Shown piece after piece: positions 1 through 6,933 of a DNA stretch of 18,540 bases. The position numbers and the translations under genes were made by a program. Source of the stretch: an uncultured Lachnospiraceae bacterium (lineage in GTDB: Bacteria > Bacillota > Clostridia > Lachnospirales > Lachnospiraceae); the NCBI GenBank assembly GCA_910586585.1, contig CAJUKA010000082.1, positions 1-18,540 on the forward strand, in the 5' to 3' direction. Position 1 is the stretch's first letter, and every line of letters starts with the position of its first letter. Below the pieces are notes generated by a model. The model saw nothing but the letters and a program-made list of their open reading frames with translations. It had not been told where the DNA came from and ran no database searches.

Positions 1-258
1 GTACTAATTAATCAATGATGTGGTTGGAATTAGCTTACGGGAATTACGGATAATTGGACAGAGTGTTTGAGGTCCAATGCAGGAAGTATTATGTAAAAGG
101 CAGAATAGAAATATAATTTTATTTTGCTTTATGTCTCTCTGCAAAGTGGATTGAACATGAATATTAGAAGGAGTGCTCCGCCATTAGCAACAAATGAATA
201 GTGGACTCTAAATGGTATGAATTTTGGAAAAGGACAATTAGGATAGTGGAGAATTAAA
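1..258. other. Upstream stretch with no recognisable gene
   Basis: All forward frames hit stops within a few codons and I recognise no protein remnant. The only structure seen is a short inverted repeat, TTGGAC at 54-59 with GTCCAA at 72-77 (12-base loop), too weak and without a T run to be called a terminator. The last part carries the ribosome binding site of the gene starting at 259. Confidence 0.5.
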
Positions 259-786
259 TTGGATATTAGCTATTATTATCAAATATTGGATATTGGAATT
301 TCATATGAAAAAGGGAGACAAAGAGGAAAGCTTTGGAGATTAGGTGAAAGGAAACGCCTTAGGGAAGAAGTATTTTTTTGGAAAATGATTTTAGAATTTA
401 TTACTGCTGAGGAAAATGGTATAGATTATTCTGACAGATTGTTTGCGTTATTAGAAAGAATGTGTAAAAAATATAATTTTCCAAATTATAAAAGAGTTTT
501 ACAAAAAAAATCAGAGATTGTAAATGATAAATTATCATTTATAATAGAAAAGGAAGAGGAGATAAAAGTTAAGCTTTTTATTGCTAGATTATTGTCTGAT
601 ATAGATATAAATTTGCATCAATTTAGAGGTAAAGAGGAAATATATCGTCTGCTGGCACTTCTCCATAATTTACCTAAAGTTATGCATGGAAAGAATGTTT
701 TGAATAAAAATTTCAGACCTATATCATGTAGAGATGCATTTTCGTATGCCAGAGGATATATGAATAGCAAAATGAGGGAAGAATAA
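259..786 (+). CDS. Hypothetical protein, 175 aa
   Basis: I do not recognise this protein. It is Lys/Glu/Ile-rich and looks mostly alpha-helical and cytoplasmic: no signal peptide, no membrane segment, no Cys pairs suggesting a zinc site. The C-terminal third (about residues 118-172) contains a run of hydrophobic residues followed by basic ones (LLALLHNLPKVMHG near 131-144), the most family-like part. The start is TTG at 259: GGAG at 248-251 lies 7 bases upstream and an in-frame stop at 244-246 closes the frame. The alternative ATG at 304 has no good Shine-Dalgarno site. No gene lies close enough downstream for an operon, because a separate promoter candidate follows at 881. That the frame is open and has an RBS is seen; that it is expressed is inferred. 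Confidence 0.6.
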   Translation: MDISYYYQILDIGISYEKGRQRGKLWRLGERKRLREEVFFWKMILEFITAEENGIDYSDRLFALLERMCKKYNFPNYKRVLQKKSEIVNDKLSFIIEKEEEIKVKLFIARLLSDIDINLHQFRGKEEIYRLLALLHNLPKVMHGKNVLNKNFRPISCRDAFSYARGYMNSKMREE

Positions 787-880
787 CCGGGCAGCATGTC
801 TGTGGAATGTTGCCAGAACAAACTGGTTATCTTGAAAGATCAAGAGAGAAAAATTTTCCGGAAGACAAGTTTTCGGCTTG

Positions 881-910
881 TTGTAATTTGTAGGAAGACT
901 GTGCTATGAT
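881..910 (+). promoter_or_regulatory. Candidate sigma-A promoter with extended -10
   Basis: TTGTAA (881-886), an 18-base spacer and TATGAT (905-910) preceded by TG one base upstream (extended -10). A small inverted repeat, ACAAG at 865-869 with CTTGT at 877-881, touches the -35. It lies about 100 bases upstream of the nuclease-like gene at 1009, which it probably serves. Confidence 0.5.
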
Positions 911-940
911 AACAATGGCAAAGATTTTTTTGTATTTACG

Positions 941-956
941 CCTTATCTGGATAAGG
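941..956. promoter_or_regulatory. Perfect palindrome in the 5' leader, operator candidate
   Basis: CCTTATC (941-947), a two-base centre, then GATAAGG (950-956): a perfect 7-bp dyad between the -10 at 905-910 and the start codon at 1009. The position just inside the transcribed leader suits a repressor roadblock site. No other copy was noticed in the window. Confidence 0.3.
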
Positions 957-1008
957 TGAGGGTGCTTCAGTATGGGGAAGCATTTTTGATGTGCATAAAG
1001 GAATTTGT

Positions 1009-1980
1009 ATGAAAATAGAAGATATATTAGCCGAATACATCACAAAAGATTATTATACTGCGAACATTAAGACAGAAGTAATATTAGATATGATATTGAC
1101 ACCTGTTATCGACAAAATTCTGACAGTAATTGGACAGAAAAATAATCTGGGTATCAATGGAGAGATGAGGCTGCTTGCAAAAGAGTTTCCTATGTTAAAA
1201 CCAAATTCCTGCGCCAAAACCGATGAAGAAAAGCTCCAAGGGGCAAAAGGAAGTACTGCATTAAAACCAAACAGAGAAAATGAATATAATTACCGTAACT
1301 GCAATGCAGATTACCTGATGTGTGATAATGAATCCGTATATTTTGTAGAATTGAAAACAACGCAGAAAAGCCTTAACCGTAACCAAATGATAAATTACCG
1401 AAATTATCTTGCAGAATGTGAAAATGAAAAATTTTCGAATGTTTCCGGAGCAGCTTTTATTGAGTTATTAAACCATGTAAGTAAAACAGGACATTCGCGC
1501 AGCAGTAAAAACAAACCATGGGGAGATACGGAAAAAGATGATTTAAAGCGATTATTTGAGGCGATTATTCGATGTCCGGAGTATAAAAGCTATGGGAAAG
1601 ATGGTGAAAAAATTCCATTAGAGAAGGATTGGATGGAAAAAAATCATCATGTTGAAGACGCGATTACTTATTTAAAGAAAACCAAAGCAGTTTCATCAAA
1701 AAAGTATCTTCTCACTGCTGGTCAGATGCTTGACAATATGAAAGATGGTGAATGGTGGGATTGTAAGCAGATAAAATTGCTCTATCTTATGCCTAAAAAG
1801 CCTTCTGATGAAGAAATAAAAGAAATATTAGAATATAAGCAAAAAGGTATTCTTATTATTATGACTTTTCAGGAAATGATGGAACTGGCACATGTGATTT
1901 GCAAGGAGATGGAGAAGCAGGGCTTAAAAAAATACTGGAAATGGGTCATGGAAATATTAACACAATGTGGTTTGTATTGA
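1009..1980 (+). CDS. Predicted PD-(D/E)XK-fold nuclease-like protein
   Basis: Function unknown; a nuclease fold is inferred. The protein is 323 aa from the ATG at 1009, chosen because AAAGGA at 997-1002 sits 6 bases upstream; an in-frame GTG at 991 would add six residues but lacks a site. The signature, numbered from the GTG start, is Asp107 in NADYLM, then a beta-strand ending in Glu120-Leu-Lys122 (VYFVELKTT). This is the spacing of PD-(D/E)XK metal-dependent nucleases. Gln132 and Tyr136 (NQMINY) fit the conserved Q-x3-Y of the following helix, and Glu58 (NGEMRLLAKEF) could be the first-helix acidic residue. The C-terminal half (about 180-329) is charged and helical with no recognised domain. 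No methyltransferase, helicase or toxin partner is adjacent, so a restriction or defence role is not shown. A Holliday-junction-resolvase-like or repair role is equally possible. Confidence 0.7.
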   Translation: MKIEDILAEYITKDYYTANIKTEVILDMILTPVIDKILTVIGQKNNLGINGEMRLLAKEFPMLKPNSCAKTDEEKLQGAKGSTALKPNRENEYNYRNCNADYLMCDNESVYFVELKTTQKSLNRNQMINYRNYLAECENEKFSNVSGAAFIELLNHVSKTGHSRSSKNKPWGDTEKDDLKRLFEAIIRCPEYKSYGKDGEKIPLEKDWMEKNHHVEDAITYLKKTKAVSSKKYLLTAGQMLDNMKDGEWWDCKQIKLLYLMPKKPSDEEIKEILEYKQKGILIIMTFQEMMELAHVICKEMEKQGLKKYWKWVMEILTQCGLY

Positions 1981-2074
1981 TTCTAAACGATAATCAGTGT
2001 GAAAAAAATCAATTTCTCTGATGCAGAAGCTGATTAAATATATAAAAAACGTTCCAGACTCATAGACATTCCCT

Positions 2075-2103
2075 TTGACTTTCTACTTAGTTTAGTATAT
2101 ACT
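2075..2103 (+). promoter_or_regulatory. Sigma-A promoter for the SEC-C gene
   Basis: TTGACT (2075-2080), a 17-base spacer and TATACT (2098-2103): five of six consensus bases in each box with ideal spacing, about 125 bases upstream of the start codon at 2227. It is the best vegetative promoter in this part of the window. Confidence 0.65.
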
Positions 2104-2226
2104 GTTACTGTCTGAAGATATGGATACAGGCAGGTATGCTACAAAATATACATCACAGAAATGCAGTGTACTATGGTAAAGAAAATATAGTGGCTGATGT
2201 GATAAAGACGAAAGGATGCAGATATC

Positions 2227-2742
2227 ATGGCAGAGAATAAGACTTTACTAGACCAATGGAGAGGAATTGCTTATAATGAGCAGACAGATAAAAATGAACT
2301 TCAGAAGCTTTGGATTGATTATTTCCAGAAAGAAAAAGAGATTTATCAGCAGCTTTTGGTAAATCCTGATGAGGAAGTAAAGGGCACCGTAAAAGAGCTG
2401 GCAGAAAAATATAATGTGGATATTATGACAATGACTGGCTTTTTAGATGGTATTAATGACAGCTTAAAAGCGACAAATCCCATTGAAGAAATGGATGAGA
2501 ACACAGTAGTTTCTCTTGGGTTTGACAAGAAGCTTTTATACAAAAATATGGTGGCTGCAGAAGCTGACTGGTTGTATAATCTCGAAGAGTGGAATGAAAT
2601 TTTTGACGAGGAAACAAAGAAATCACTTTACAAAGAACAAAAGTCCTCAACAACAATTATTAAGGAAACAAAAGTTTATCCCAATGATCCATGCCCATGT
2701 GGAAGTGGAAAAAAATACAAAAAATGTTGTGGAAAAAAATAA
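2227..2742 (+). CDS. SEC-C motif protein, 171 aa
   Basis: The C-terminus (about residues 154-171) carries CPCGSGKKYKKCC, the zinc-binding SEC-C motif found at the end of SecA and in many small proteins. Its four-ligand pattern C-x-C-x8-C-C binds one zinc, and in SecA it contacts SecB and ribosomes. The remainder (1-150) is acidic and helical, with no signal peptide or membrane segment, so the protein is cytosolic. It is far too short for SecA and has no Walker motifs. The start at 2227 has AAAGGA at 2211-2216, a rather wide 10-base spacing. It is monocistronic by position: its own promoter is upstream and the thrS promoter follows. The zinc motif is seen; the cellular role is unknown and I give no symbol. 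Confidence 0.85.
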   Translation: MAENKTLLDQWRGIAYNEQTDKNELQKLWIDYFQKEKEIYQQLLVNPDEEVKGTVKELAEKYNVDIMTMTGFLDGINDSLKATNPIEEMDENTVVSLGFDKKLLYKNMVAAEADWLYNLEEWNEIFDEETKKSLYKEQKSSTTIIKETKVYPNDPCPCGSGKKYKKCCGKK

Positions 2743-2758
2743 TTTCTGTTTTTAACTC

Positions 2759-2790
2759 TTTACAACATATCATTTTAGGGATAATATAAT
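2759..2790 (+). promoter_or_regulatory. Promoter of the thrS T-box transcript
   Basis: TTTACA (2759-2764) followed by an AT-rich run with overlapping -10 choices: TAATAT at 2782-2787 (17-base spacer) or TATAAT at 2785-2790 (20-base spacer). Either places the transcription start near 2795-2800, just before the T-box leader. Confidence 0.5.
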
Positions 2791-2799
2791 ATATATCAT

Positions 2800-3034
2800 T
2801 TGTATTAAAACGATGACGAGAAGAGTAGAATATTGTAATGTATCAGAGAGGAACGCAGTTTTTGCTGAAAGCGTTCTTACAGGAGATATTTGAAAACTAA
2901 CTCTGAGTGGCCCTAATCCGGTCCGTTGATTACGTTATAATCATGAGTGGCTCCCATATAATGGGCAGGCAAGCAGGGTGGAACCGCGTTGATACGTCCC
3001 ATGCATTACGTCGATTGTAGTGCATGGTTTTTTT
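2800..3034 (+). promoter_or_regulatory. T-box leader, threonine-specific
   Basis: The leader senses uncharged tRNA-Thr and lets transcription pass a terminator. Seen: the Stem I AGAGAGGAA-type block near 2845-2854, the GCTGAAAGC-type apical segment near 2864-2872, and GAGTGG near 2904-2909. The conserved T-box AGGGTGGAACCGCG lies at 2975-2988, where UGGAACC pairs with the tRNA acceptor end. The specifier loop near 2890-2899 reads GAA-ACU-AA-like, so the specifier is ACU (Thr), matching the downstream thrS. The regulated transcript also contains a 72-residue membrane protein gene before thrS. The class assignment is firm; the exact 5' end is inferred from the promoter. Confidence 0.93.
2999..3034 (+). 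terminator. T-box intrinsic terminator
   Basis: CCATGCATTAC (2999-3009) pairs with GTAGTGCATGG (3017-3027), an 11-bp stem with one G-U pair and a 7-base loop, followed by seven T (3028-3034). It competes with the antiterminator built on the T-box sequence at 2975-2988. Confidence 0.9.
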
Positions 3035-3129
3035 ATGCACAGGGGCACGTAAGGAATTTAGCAGCTTTGCTGCACGTGCCCCGCGCGGCGAGTAGGGGAA
3101 GAGGCTCTTCTCTACTCGATTGCACTAGG
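3035..3129 (+). repeat. Two-hairpin intergenic repeat, copy A
   Basis: It starts directly after the T run. Hairpin 1: GGGGCACGT (3042-3050) with ACGTGCCCC (3074-3082), a 10-base 5' bulge (3051-3060) and apical stem GCAGC/GCTGC (3061-3065, 3069-3073). A GCGCGGC linker follows (3083-3089). Hairpin 2: left arm from GAGTAG at 3090 with right arm ending CTACTC at 3117, one bulge. The tail GATTGCAC lies at 3118-3125. The same order of parts occurs at 12821-12958 with changed but still pairing stems, so it is a repeat family and not a one-off. It has no coding potential. Confidence 0.7.
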
Positions 3130-3150
3130 CAAGGTAAGTAGAAGAGAAGG

Positions 3151-3204
3151 ATAGTTTGTGTCTGTGTGGCATTCACAAATTATTAATACACAAAAGCCGC
3201 ACAG
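3151..3204 (+). promoter_or_regulatory. Candidate H-type pseudoknot leader, copy 1
   Basis: Stem 1: TTTGTG (3155-3160) pairs with CACAAA (3174-3179), extendable through 3151-3154 with 3180-3183. The loop carries CTGTGTGGC (3162-3170), complementary with one G-U pair to GCCGCACAG (3196-3204). Pairing loop to downstream strand gives an H-type pseudoknot ending five bases before GAGGA (3209-3213) of the 72-codon gene. The same arrangement precedes hflC at 10511-10611. The pairing is read directly; folding and function are inference. Confidence 0.55.
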
Positions 3205-3216
3205 AAAAGAGGAAAA

Positions 3217-3435
3217 ATGGGAATTATTTTAAGAGAAAGATGCAAAAAGTTGTTTGTTGGAGAAGTGACATTTAAAAAAAGAGATTTATGGCTGATGATA
3301 GTAGACTGTGTTTTGCTTGGAATAGTGATTGGTTTGATGAACGCGCCCCTTACACATGGTATTACGATTCATTGTGGTAATAATAATGGCAATGTTTATG
3401 GTGAAACAGCTAACGAAGAAGAAAAGAAAGCATGA
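3217..3435 (+). CDS. Small one-pass membrane protein, 72 aa
   Basis: I do not recognise a named family. Residues 1-22 are basic (RERCKKLF, FKKRD), residues about 24-42 are hydrophobic (LWLMIVDCVLLGIVIGLMN), and the C-terminal tail ends acidic then basic (ANEEEKKA). This predicts a single membrane helix with the basic N-terminus inside. GAGGA at 3209-3213 sits 3 bases from the ATG, the same spacing as hflC. The gene lies after the T-box and before thrS on the same strand, so its transcription should respond to threonine-tRNA charging unless another promoter intervenes. A 110-base spacer to thrS contains CTCGGA near 3460 and TCCGAG near 3511-3516, a possible long-range pairing. The RBS and context make it a likely real gene; its role is unknown. 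Confidence 0.65.
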   Translation: MGIILRERCKKLFVGEVTFKKRDLWLMIVDCVLLGIVIGLMNAPLTHGITIHCGNNNGNVYGETANEEEKKA

Positions 3436-3545
3436 GATATTAGACAATATAAAATGTATGCTCGGAATCTTCCTTGCTTTTGCGGTTTACGTGCATCAGG
3501 TACAAAGTGACTCCGAGAATGCATTAAAAAATTGGAGGTAAATTA

Positions 3546-5513
3546 ATGAAAATTACATTAAAGGACGGCTCCATAAAGGAGTATGTTGAATCAAAAGCAA
3601 TCATTGATATTGCAAAAGATATCAGTGAAGGTCTTGCACGTGTGGCATGTGCTGGAGAAATAAATGGGGAATTGGCGGATTTAAGAACTGTTATTGAAAG
3701 TGACTGTGAATTGAATATTATTACGGTTACAGATAATAAGGCGCTTTCTGTAATCAGACATACTGCATCTCATGTACTTGCAGAAGCTGTAAAGCGGCTT
3801 TTTCCCAACGCAAAAGTTACAATTGGACCAGCTATCGAAGATGGTTTTTATTATGATTTTGACGCGGAGCCCTTTTCAAGAGAAGATTTAGATAACATAG
3901 AAGCCGAGATGAAAAAAATCATCAAAGAAGGCCATGAAATTACGCGTTTTACGCTGCCAAGGGCAGAGGCAGTTCAGCTTATGAAGGAAAAAGGTGAACC
4001 ATACAAAGTAGAGCTGATAGAGGATTTACCAGAAGGGGCACAAATCAGTTTTTACGATCAGGGTGGTTTTGTTGATTTGTGTGCAGGTCCGCATTTGATG
4101 AACACAAAAGGAGTGAAAGCATTTAAACTTACATCTTCTTCCATGGCATATTGGCGTGGGGATTCGAATAAAGCTCGGTTACAGCGAATTTATGGAACTG
4201 CTTACAACAAAAAAGAAGAATTGGCAGAACATCTGGAGCGTATGGAAGACGCAAAGCGCCGGGATCACAATAGGTTAGGCCGTGAAATGGGACTTTTTAC
4301 GACTGTTGATGTGATTGGACAGGGACTTCCTTTGTTTACACCCAAGGGAACAAAGATGATTATGAAACTCCAGCGGTGGATAGAAGATTTGGAAGACAAC
4401 GAGTGGGGCTATATGAGAACAAAAACACCACTGATGGCAAAATCTGACCTTTATAAAATTTCAGGACATTGGGATCATTACAAAGAAGGAATGTTTGTCT
4501 TTGGTGATGAAGAAAAGGATAAGGAAGTGTTCGCACTGCGTCCAATGACTTGTCCATTCCAATATTATGTGTACAAAAATTCGCAAAAGTCTTATCGTGA
4601 TCTCCCATGTAGATATAGTGAAACATCAACACTTTTTAGAAATGAAGATTCGGGAGAAATGCATGGACTTACCCGTGTTCGTCAGTTTACAATTTCAGAA
4701 GGCCATTTGATTGTCAGACCAGATCAGATGGTAGAGGAGTTCAAAGGCTGTTTGGCACTTGCAAAATATTGTCTTGAAACGCTTGGCGTGAATGAAGATG
4801 TGACCTATCACCTTTCAAAATGGGACCCTGAAAATAAAGAAAAATACATTGGGGAAGCACATGTATGGGAGGAGACAGAACAGCATATTCGAAATATATT
4901 GATAGAATTGGGAATTCCTTTTGTAGAGGATGTTGGAGAAGCAGCATTTTATGGACCAAAAGTAGATATCAATGCAAAAAACGTATATGGCAAAGAAGAT
5001 ACCATGATAACAATACAATGGGACGCATTGCTTGCAGAACAATTTGACATGTATTTTATAGATCAGAATGGAGAAAAAATTCGTCCTTATATCATTCATA
5101 GGACTTCCATGGGATGCTATGAACGTACACTTGCATGGCTTATTGAAAAATATGCAGGAAAATTTCCAACTTGGCTGTGCCCGGAGCAGGTACGTGTTCT
5201 TCCTATTTCAGATAAATATGAGGAGTATGCACAGCATGTCTGCAAAGAATTGAAAAAAGCGGGAGTGGATGCTTGTGTTGACAATCGTTCCGAAAAAATT
5301 GGATTTAAAATTCGAGAAGCGAGACTAGATAAACTTCCGTATATGCTTGTAGTAGGACAACAGGAGGAAGCAGATAATACAGTGTCTGTAAGAAGTCGTT
5401 TTGCAGGTGACGAAGGAGCAAAGCCTTTAGACAGTTTTATTGCAGAAATTACAGAGGAAATCAAAAATAAGACAATTCGCCAGGAGGTTTCATCTAGCGA
5501 AACGAATAAATAA
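3546..5513 (+). CDS. thrS: Threonyl-tRNA synthetase
   Basis: Class II synthetase that charges tRNA-Thr with threonine in the cytosol; 655 aa, normal length. Order: TGS domain (about 1-62); editing domain with HTASH (His72, His76) and CAGPH (Cys179, His183), which hydrolyses Ser-tRNA-Thr; catalytic core (about 245-540); anticodon-binding domain (about 545-640). Expected catalytic zinc ligands are Cys336 (MTCPF), His387 (ISEGHL) and His518 (IIHRT). Motif 2 is seen at RYSETSTLFRNEDSG and motif 3 at RTSMGCYERTLAWLIE. The zinc-His and motif 3 segments differ from the E. coli-like DDAH and LGSLER forms, but the ligands are present. GGAGG at 3534-3538 is 7 bases before the ATG. It is controlled by the upstream Thr T-box. 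A short Lys-, Ser- and Thr-rich tail follows the last domain. Confidence 0.97.
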   Translation: MKITLKDGSIKEYVESKAIIDIAKDISEGLARVACAGEINGELADLRTVIESDCELNIITVTDNKALSVIRHTASHVLAEAVKRLFPNAKVTIGPAIEDGFYYDFDAEPFSREDLDNIEAEMKKIIKEGHEITRFTLPRAEAVQLMKEKGEPYKVELIEDLPEGAQISFYDQGGFVDLCAGPHLMNTKGVKAFKLTSSSMAYWRGDSNKARLQRIYGTAYNKKEELAEHLERMEDAKRRDHNRLGREMGLFTTVDVIGQGLPLFTPKGTKMIMKLQRWIEDLEDNEWGYMRTKTPLMAKSDLYKISGHWDHYKEGMFVFGDEEKDKEVFALRPMTCPFQYYVYKNSQKSYRDLPCRYSETSTLFRNEDSGEMHGLTRVRQFTISEGHLIVRPDQMVEEFKGCLALAKYCLETLGVNEDVTYHLSKWDPENKEKYIGEAHVWEETEQHIRNILIELGIPFVEDVGEAAFYGPKVDINAKNVYGKEDTMITIQWDALLAEQFDMYFIDQNGEKIRPYIIHRTSMGCYERTLAWLIEKYAGKFPTWLCPEQVRVLPISDKYEEYAQHVCKELKKAGVDACVDNRSEKIGFKIREARLDKLPYMLVVGQQEEADNTVSVRSRFAGDEGAKPLDSFIAEITEEIKNKTIRQEVSSSETNK

Positions 5514-5538
5514 AAGTTGACTGGACATACTAACCACA

Positions 5539-5555
5539 GGTTCATGTTATGAACC
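5539..5555 (+). terminator. Weak hairpin after thrS
   Basis: GGTTCAT (5539-5545) and ATGAACC (5549-5555) form a perfect 7-bp stem with a 3-base loop 26 bases after the thrS stop. The T-rich run (TTTTT near 5566-5570) is about 10 bases further on, so termination is uncertain. The rest of 5514-5682 shows nothing else clear. Confidence 0.3.
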
Positions 5556-5682
5556 GGAAGTTGCATTTTTGCAGCATTTGCCCAGATAACACCTAAAATC
5601 ATTGCTAGTTATATATTTAAGGCCGAAATTCTGTTGTTTGTGGTGTTTTCTGGGTAGATGCAAAGTTTTAAAGGAGGTAAGT

Positions 5683-5997
5683 ATGTCAGAATTAACCTGT
5701 GGAGCAAAGAATTGTACCTATAATAAGGATTGTTATTGTTGCAAGGGTGATATCATGGTAGGCGGAAAACATGCTTGTGACTGTGATAATACTTGCTGTG
5801 AGAGCTTCCATAAAAGAAGCGGCGACAGCTTTACAAGTGCTGTTTCGCATCCAAGCCAGACGATAAGTATTGATTGTGAAGCAACAAAATGTATTCATAA
5901 TGTTGATTATCGCTGCAAAGCAGAACATGTTGATATTAAAGGAAGCAATGCTGGTACAAGCCGCGATACGATCTGTGCTACATTCAAAGAACGATAA
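5683..5997 (+). CDS. Two-domain DUF1540 Cys-rich protein
   Basis: A 104-aa cytosolic protein with two copies of the short Cys-rich DUF1540 module, at about 4-45 and 62-101. Each has the pattern C-x4-5-C near a Tyr/His-Asn-x-Asp, then a Cys (CGAKNCTYNKDCYC and CEATKCIHNVDYRC), which suggests metal binding. The first module has extra Cys (CDCDNTCC). The family's role is not established. The start at 5683 is chosen over the longer open frame from 5602 because AAGGAGG at 5671-5677 is 5 bases upstream of it and the added residues look random. It stands alone between thrS and the infC operon. Confidence 0.85.
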   Translation: MSELTCGAKNCTYNKDCYCCKGDIMVGGKHACDCDNTCCESFHKRSGDSFTSAVSHPSQTISIDCEATKCIHNVDYRCKAEHVDIKGSNAGTSRDTICATFKER

Positions 5998-6018
5998 AAG
6001 ATATTGTTGAAAAAAATA

Positions 6019-6047
6019 TTGACAGGGAGCAGATACTATGATAGAGT
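6019..6047 (+). promoter_or_regulatory. Promoter of the infC-rpmI-rplT operon
   Basis: A perfect TTGACA (6019-6024), a 17-base spacer and TAGAGT (6042-6047, four of six). It sits about 250 bases upstream of infC, leaving a long leader. Confidence 0.6.
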
Positions 6048-6054
6048 ATTGTTG

Positions 6055-6219
6055 TTTGAAGAAATTTAAAACAGATACATCAAAGCAGAGTATCCACTCT
6101 CACCCTATGGCAATTGCGCTGATAGGTGTTAATAGTTTTAATTTTATTGCGTATTTTTAGAATGCAGAAATAAAATGTTGAAATTAGGTGGATAATCTTG
6201 TGGTTATCCACTTTCTTTT
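6055..6219 (+). promoter_or_regulatory. Leader of the IF3/L35/L20 operon, probable L20-type attenuator
   Basis: In Firmicutes this operon is autoregulated by L20 binding its leader. Seen here: CACCCTAT (6101-6108) pairs with ATAGGTG (6122-6128) around an internal GC-AATT-GC stretch. An intrinsic terminator follows: GTGGATAA (6188-6195) with TTATCCAC (6204-6211), then TTTCTTTT (6212-6219), all before infC. The upstream TATCCACTC (6091-6099) contains TATCCAC and could pair with GTGGATA at 6188-6194 as an anti-terminator, an inference from complementarity. Assignment to the L20 leader class rests mainly on position. Confidence 0.6.
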
Positions 6220-6295
6220 GCTGCAAAGAAGAATACAAAACATATGCGGCAAAATTTATATTTTCTTATGAGATCATTTATGGAGGTGTAAGGTT

Positions 6296-6802
6296 ATTAG
6301 CGATTTAATGATTAACGAACAAATTAGGGACAGAGAGGTACGCGTAATCGGTGAAGATGGTGAGCAGCTTGGAATTATGTCCTCAAGAGAAGCCATGAGG
6401 CTGGCTGAGGAGGCAGGTGTTGACCTTGTAAAGATAGCGCCTACAGCAAAACCGCCTGTGTGCAGGATTGTTGACTACGGTAAGTTCAAATACGAACAGA
6501 CAAGAAAAGAAAAAGAGGCGAAGAAAAAGCAGAAGGTAATTGACGTAAAAGAAATTCGTTTATCTCCCAATATTGACACTAATGACTTGAACACTAAGAT
6601 AAACGCTGCCCGCAAATTCCTTTCAAAGGGTGACAAAGTAAAGGTTACATTGCGGTTTAGAGGACGTGAGATGGCACATATGCAGAACAGCAAACATATC
6701 CTTGTAGATTTTGGTGAAAGTTTAAGTGATATAGCAGTAGTTGAAAAAGAGCCTAGAGTAGAAGGCAGAAGTATGACAATGTTTTTAGCTGAAAAGCGGT
6801 AA
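6296..6802 (+). CDS. infC: Translation initiation factor IF-3, AUU start
   Basis: IF3 binds the 30S subunit, prevents 50S joining and proofreads start-codon choice. The N-domain has INEQIRDREVRVI and the linker KYEQTRKEKEAKKKQK; the C-domain carries KEIRLSPNIDTNDL and KVKVTLRFRGREM. The start is called at ATT 6296 (168 aa, M-S-D-L-M-I-N-E-Q). GGAGG at 6282-6286 is 9 bases from it but 21 bases from the first ATG at 6308, and an in-frame stop at 6269-6271 excludes anything much longer. IF3 discriminates against AUU, so an AUU-started infC is self-limiting, as known for E. coli and Bacillus infC. First gene of the operon with rpmI and rplT. A 131-base spacer to rpmI holds small inverted repeats (GATC pair near 6812-6828) but no clear terminator. 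Confidence 0.95.
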   Translation: MSDLMINEQIRDREVRVIGEDGEQLGIMSSREAMRLAEEAGVDLVKIAPTAKPPVCRIVDYGKFKYEQTRKEKEAKKKQKVIDVKEIRLSPNIDTNDLNTKINAARKFLSKGDKVKVTLRFRGREMAHMQNSKHILVDFGESLSDIAVVEKEPRVEGRSMTMFLAEKR

Positions 6803-6933
6803 GTGGTTTAGATCATCTGCGAAGATCAGTTAAAAGATAGAAATGTTGCGGTTGTTTGGTGTATTATATTTGGGATTGGAAAGATGCCAAATGACTGTCA
6901 AGTATTATTATGAAGTTTAGGAGGAAAATAGTT

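Noticed and set aside
3356..3541. 61-codon plus-strand frame overlapping the end of the 72-residue protein and running into the thrS binding site
   Set aside because: No Shine-Dalgarno sequence, it overlaps a better-supported gene in another frame, and it ends inside the thrS ribosome binding site. A frameshifted extension of the first gene was considered, but its own end (EEEKKA) looks natural.
5117..5602. 161-codon minus-strand frame inside thrS
   Set aside because: Antisense shadow of a conserved synthetase gene with no own signals.
5602..5682. Longer N-terminus for the DUF1540 protein
   Set aside because: The extra 27 residues are unlike the family and the strong AAGGAGG lies just before the ATG at 5683.
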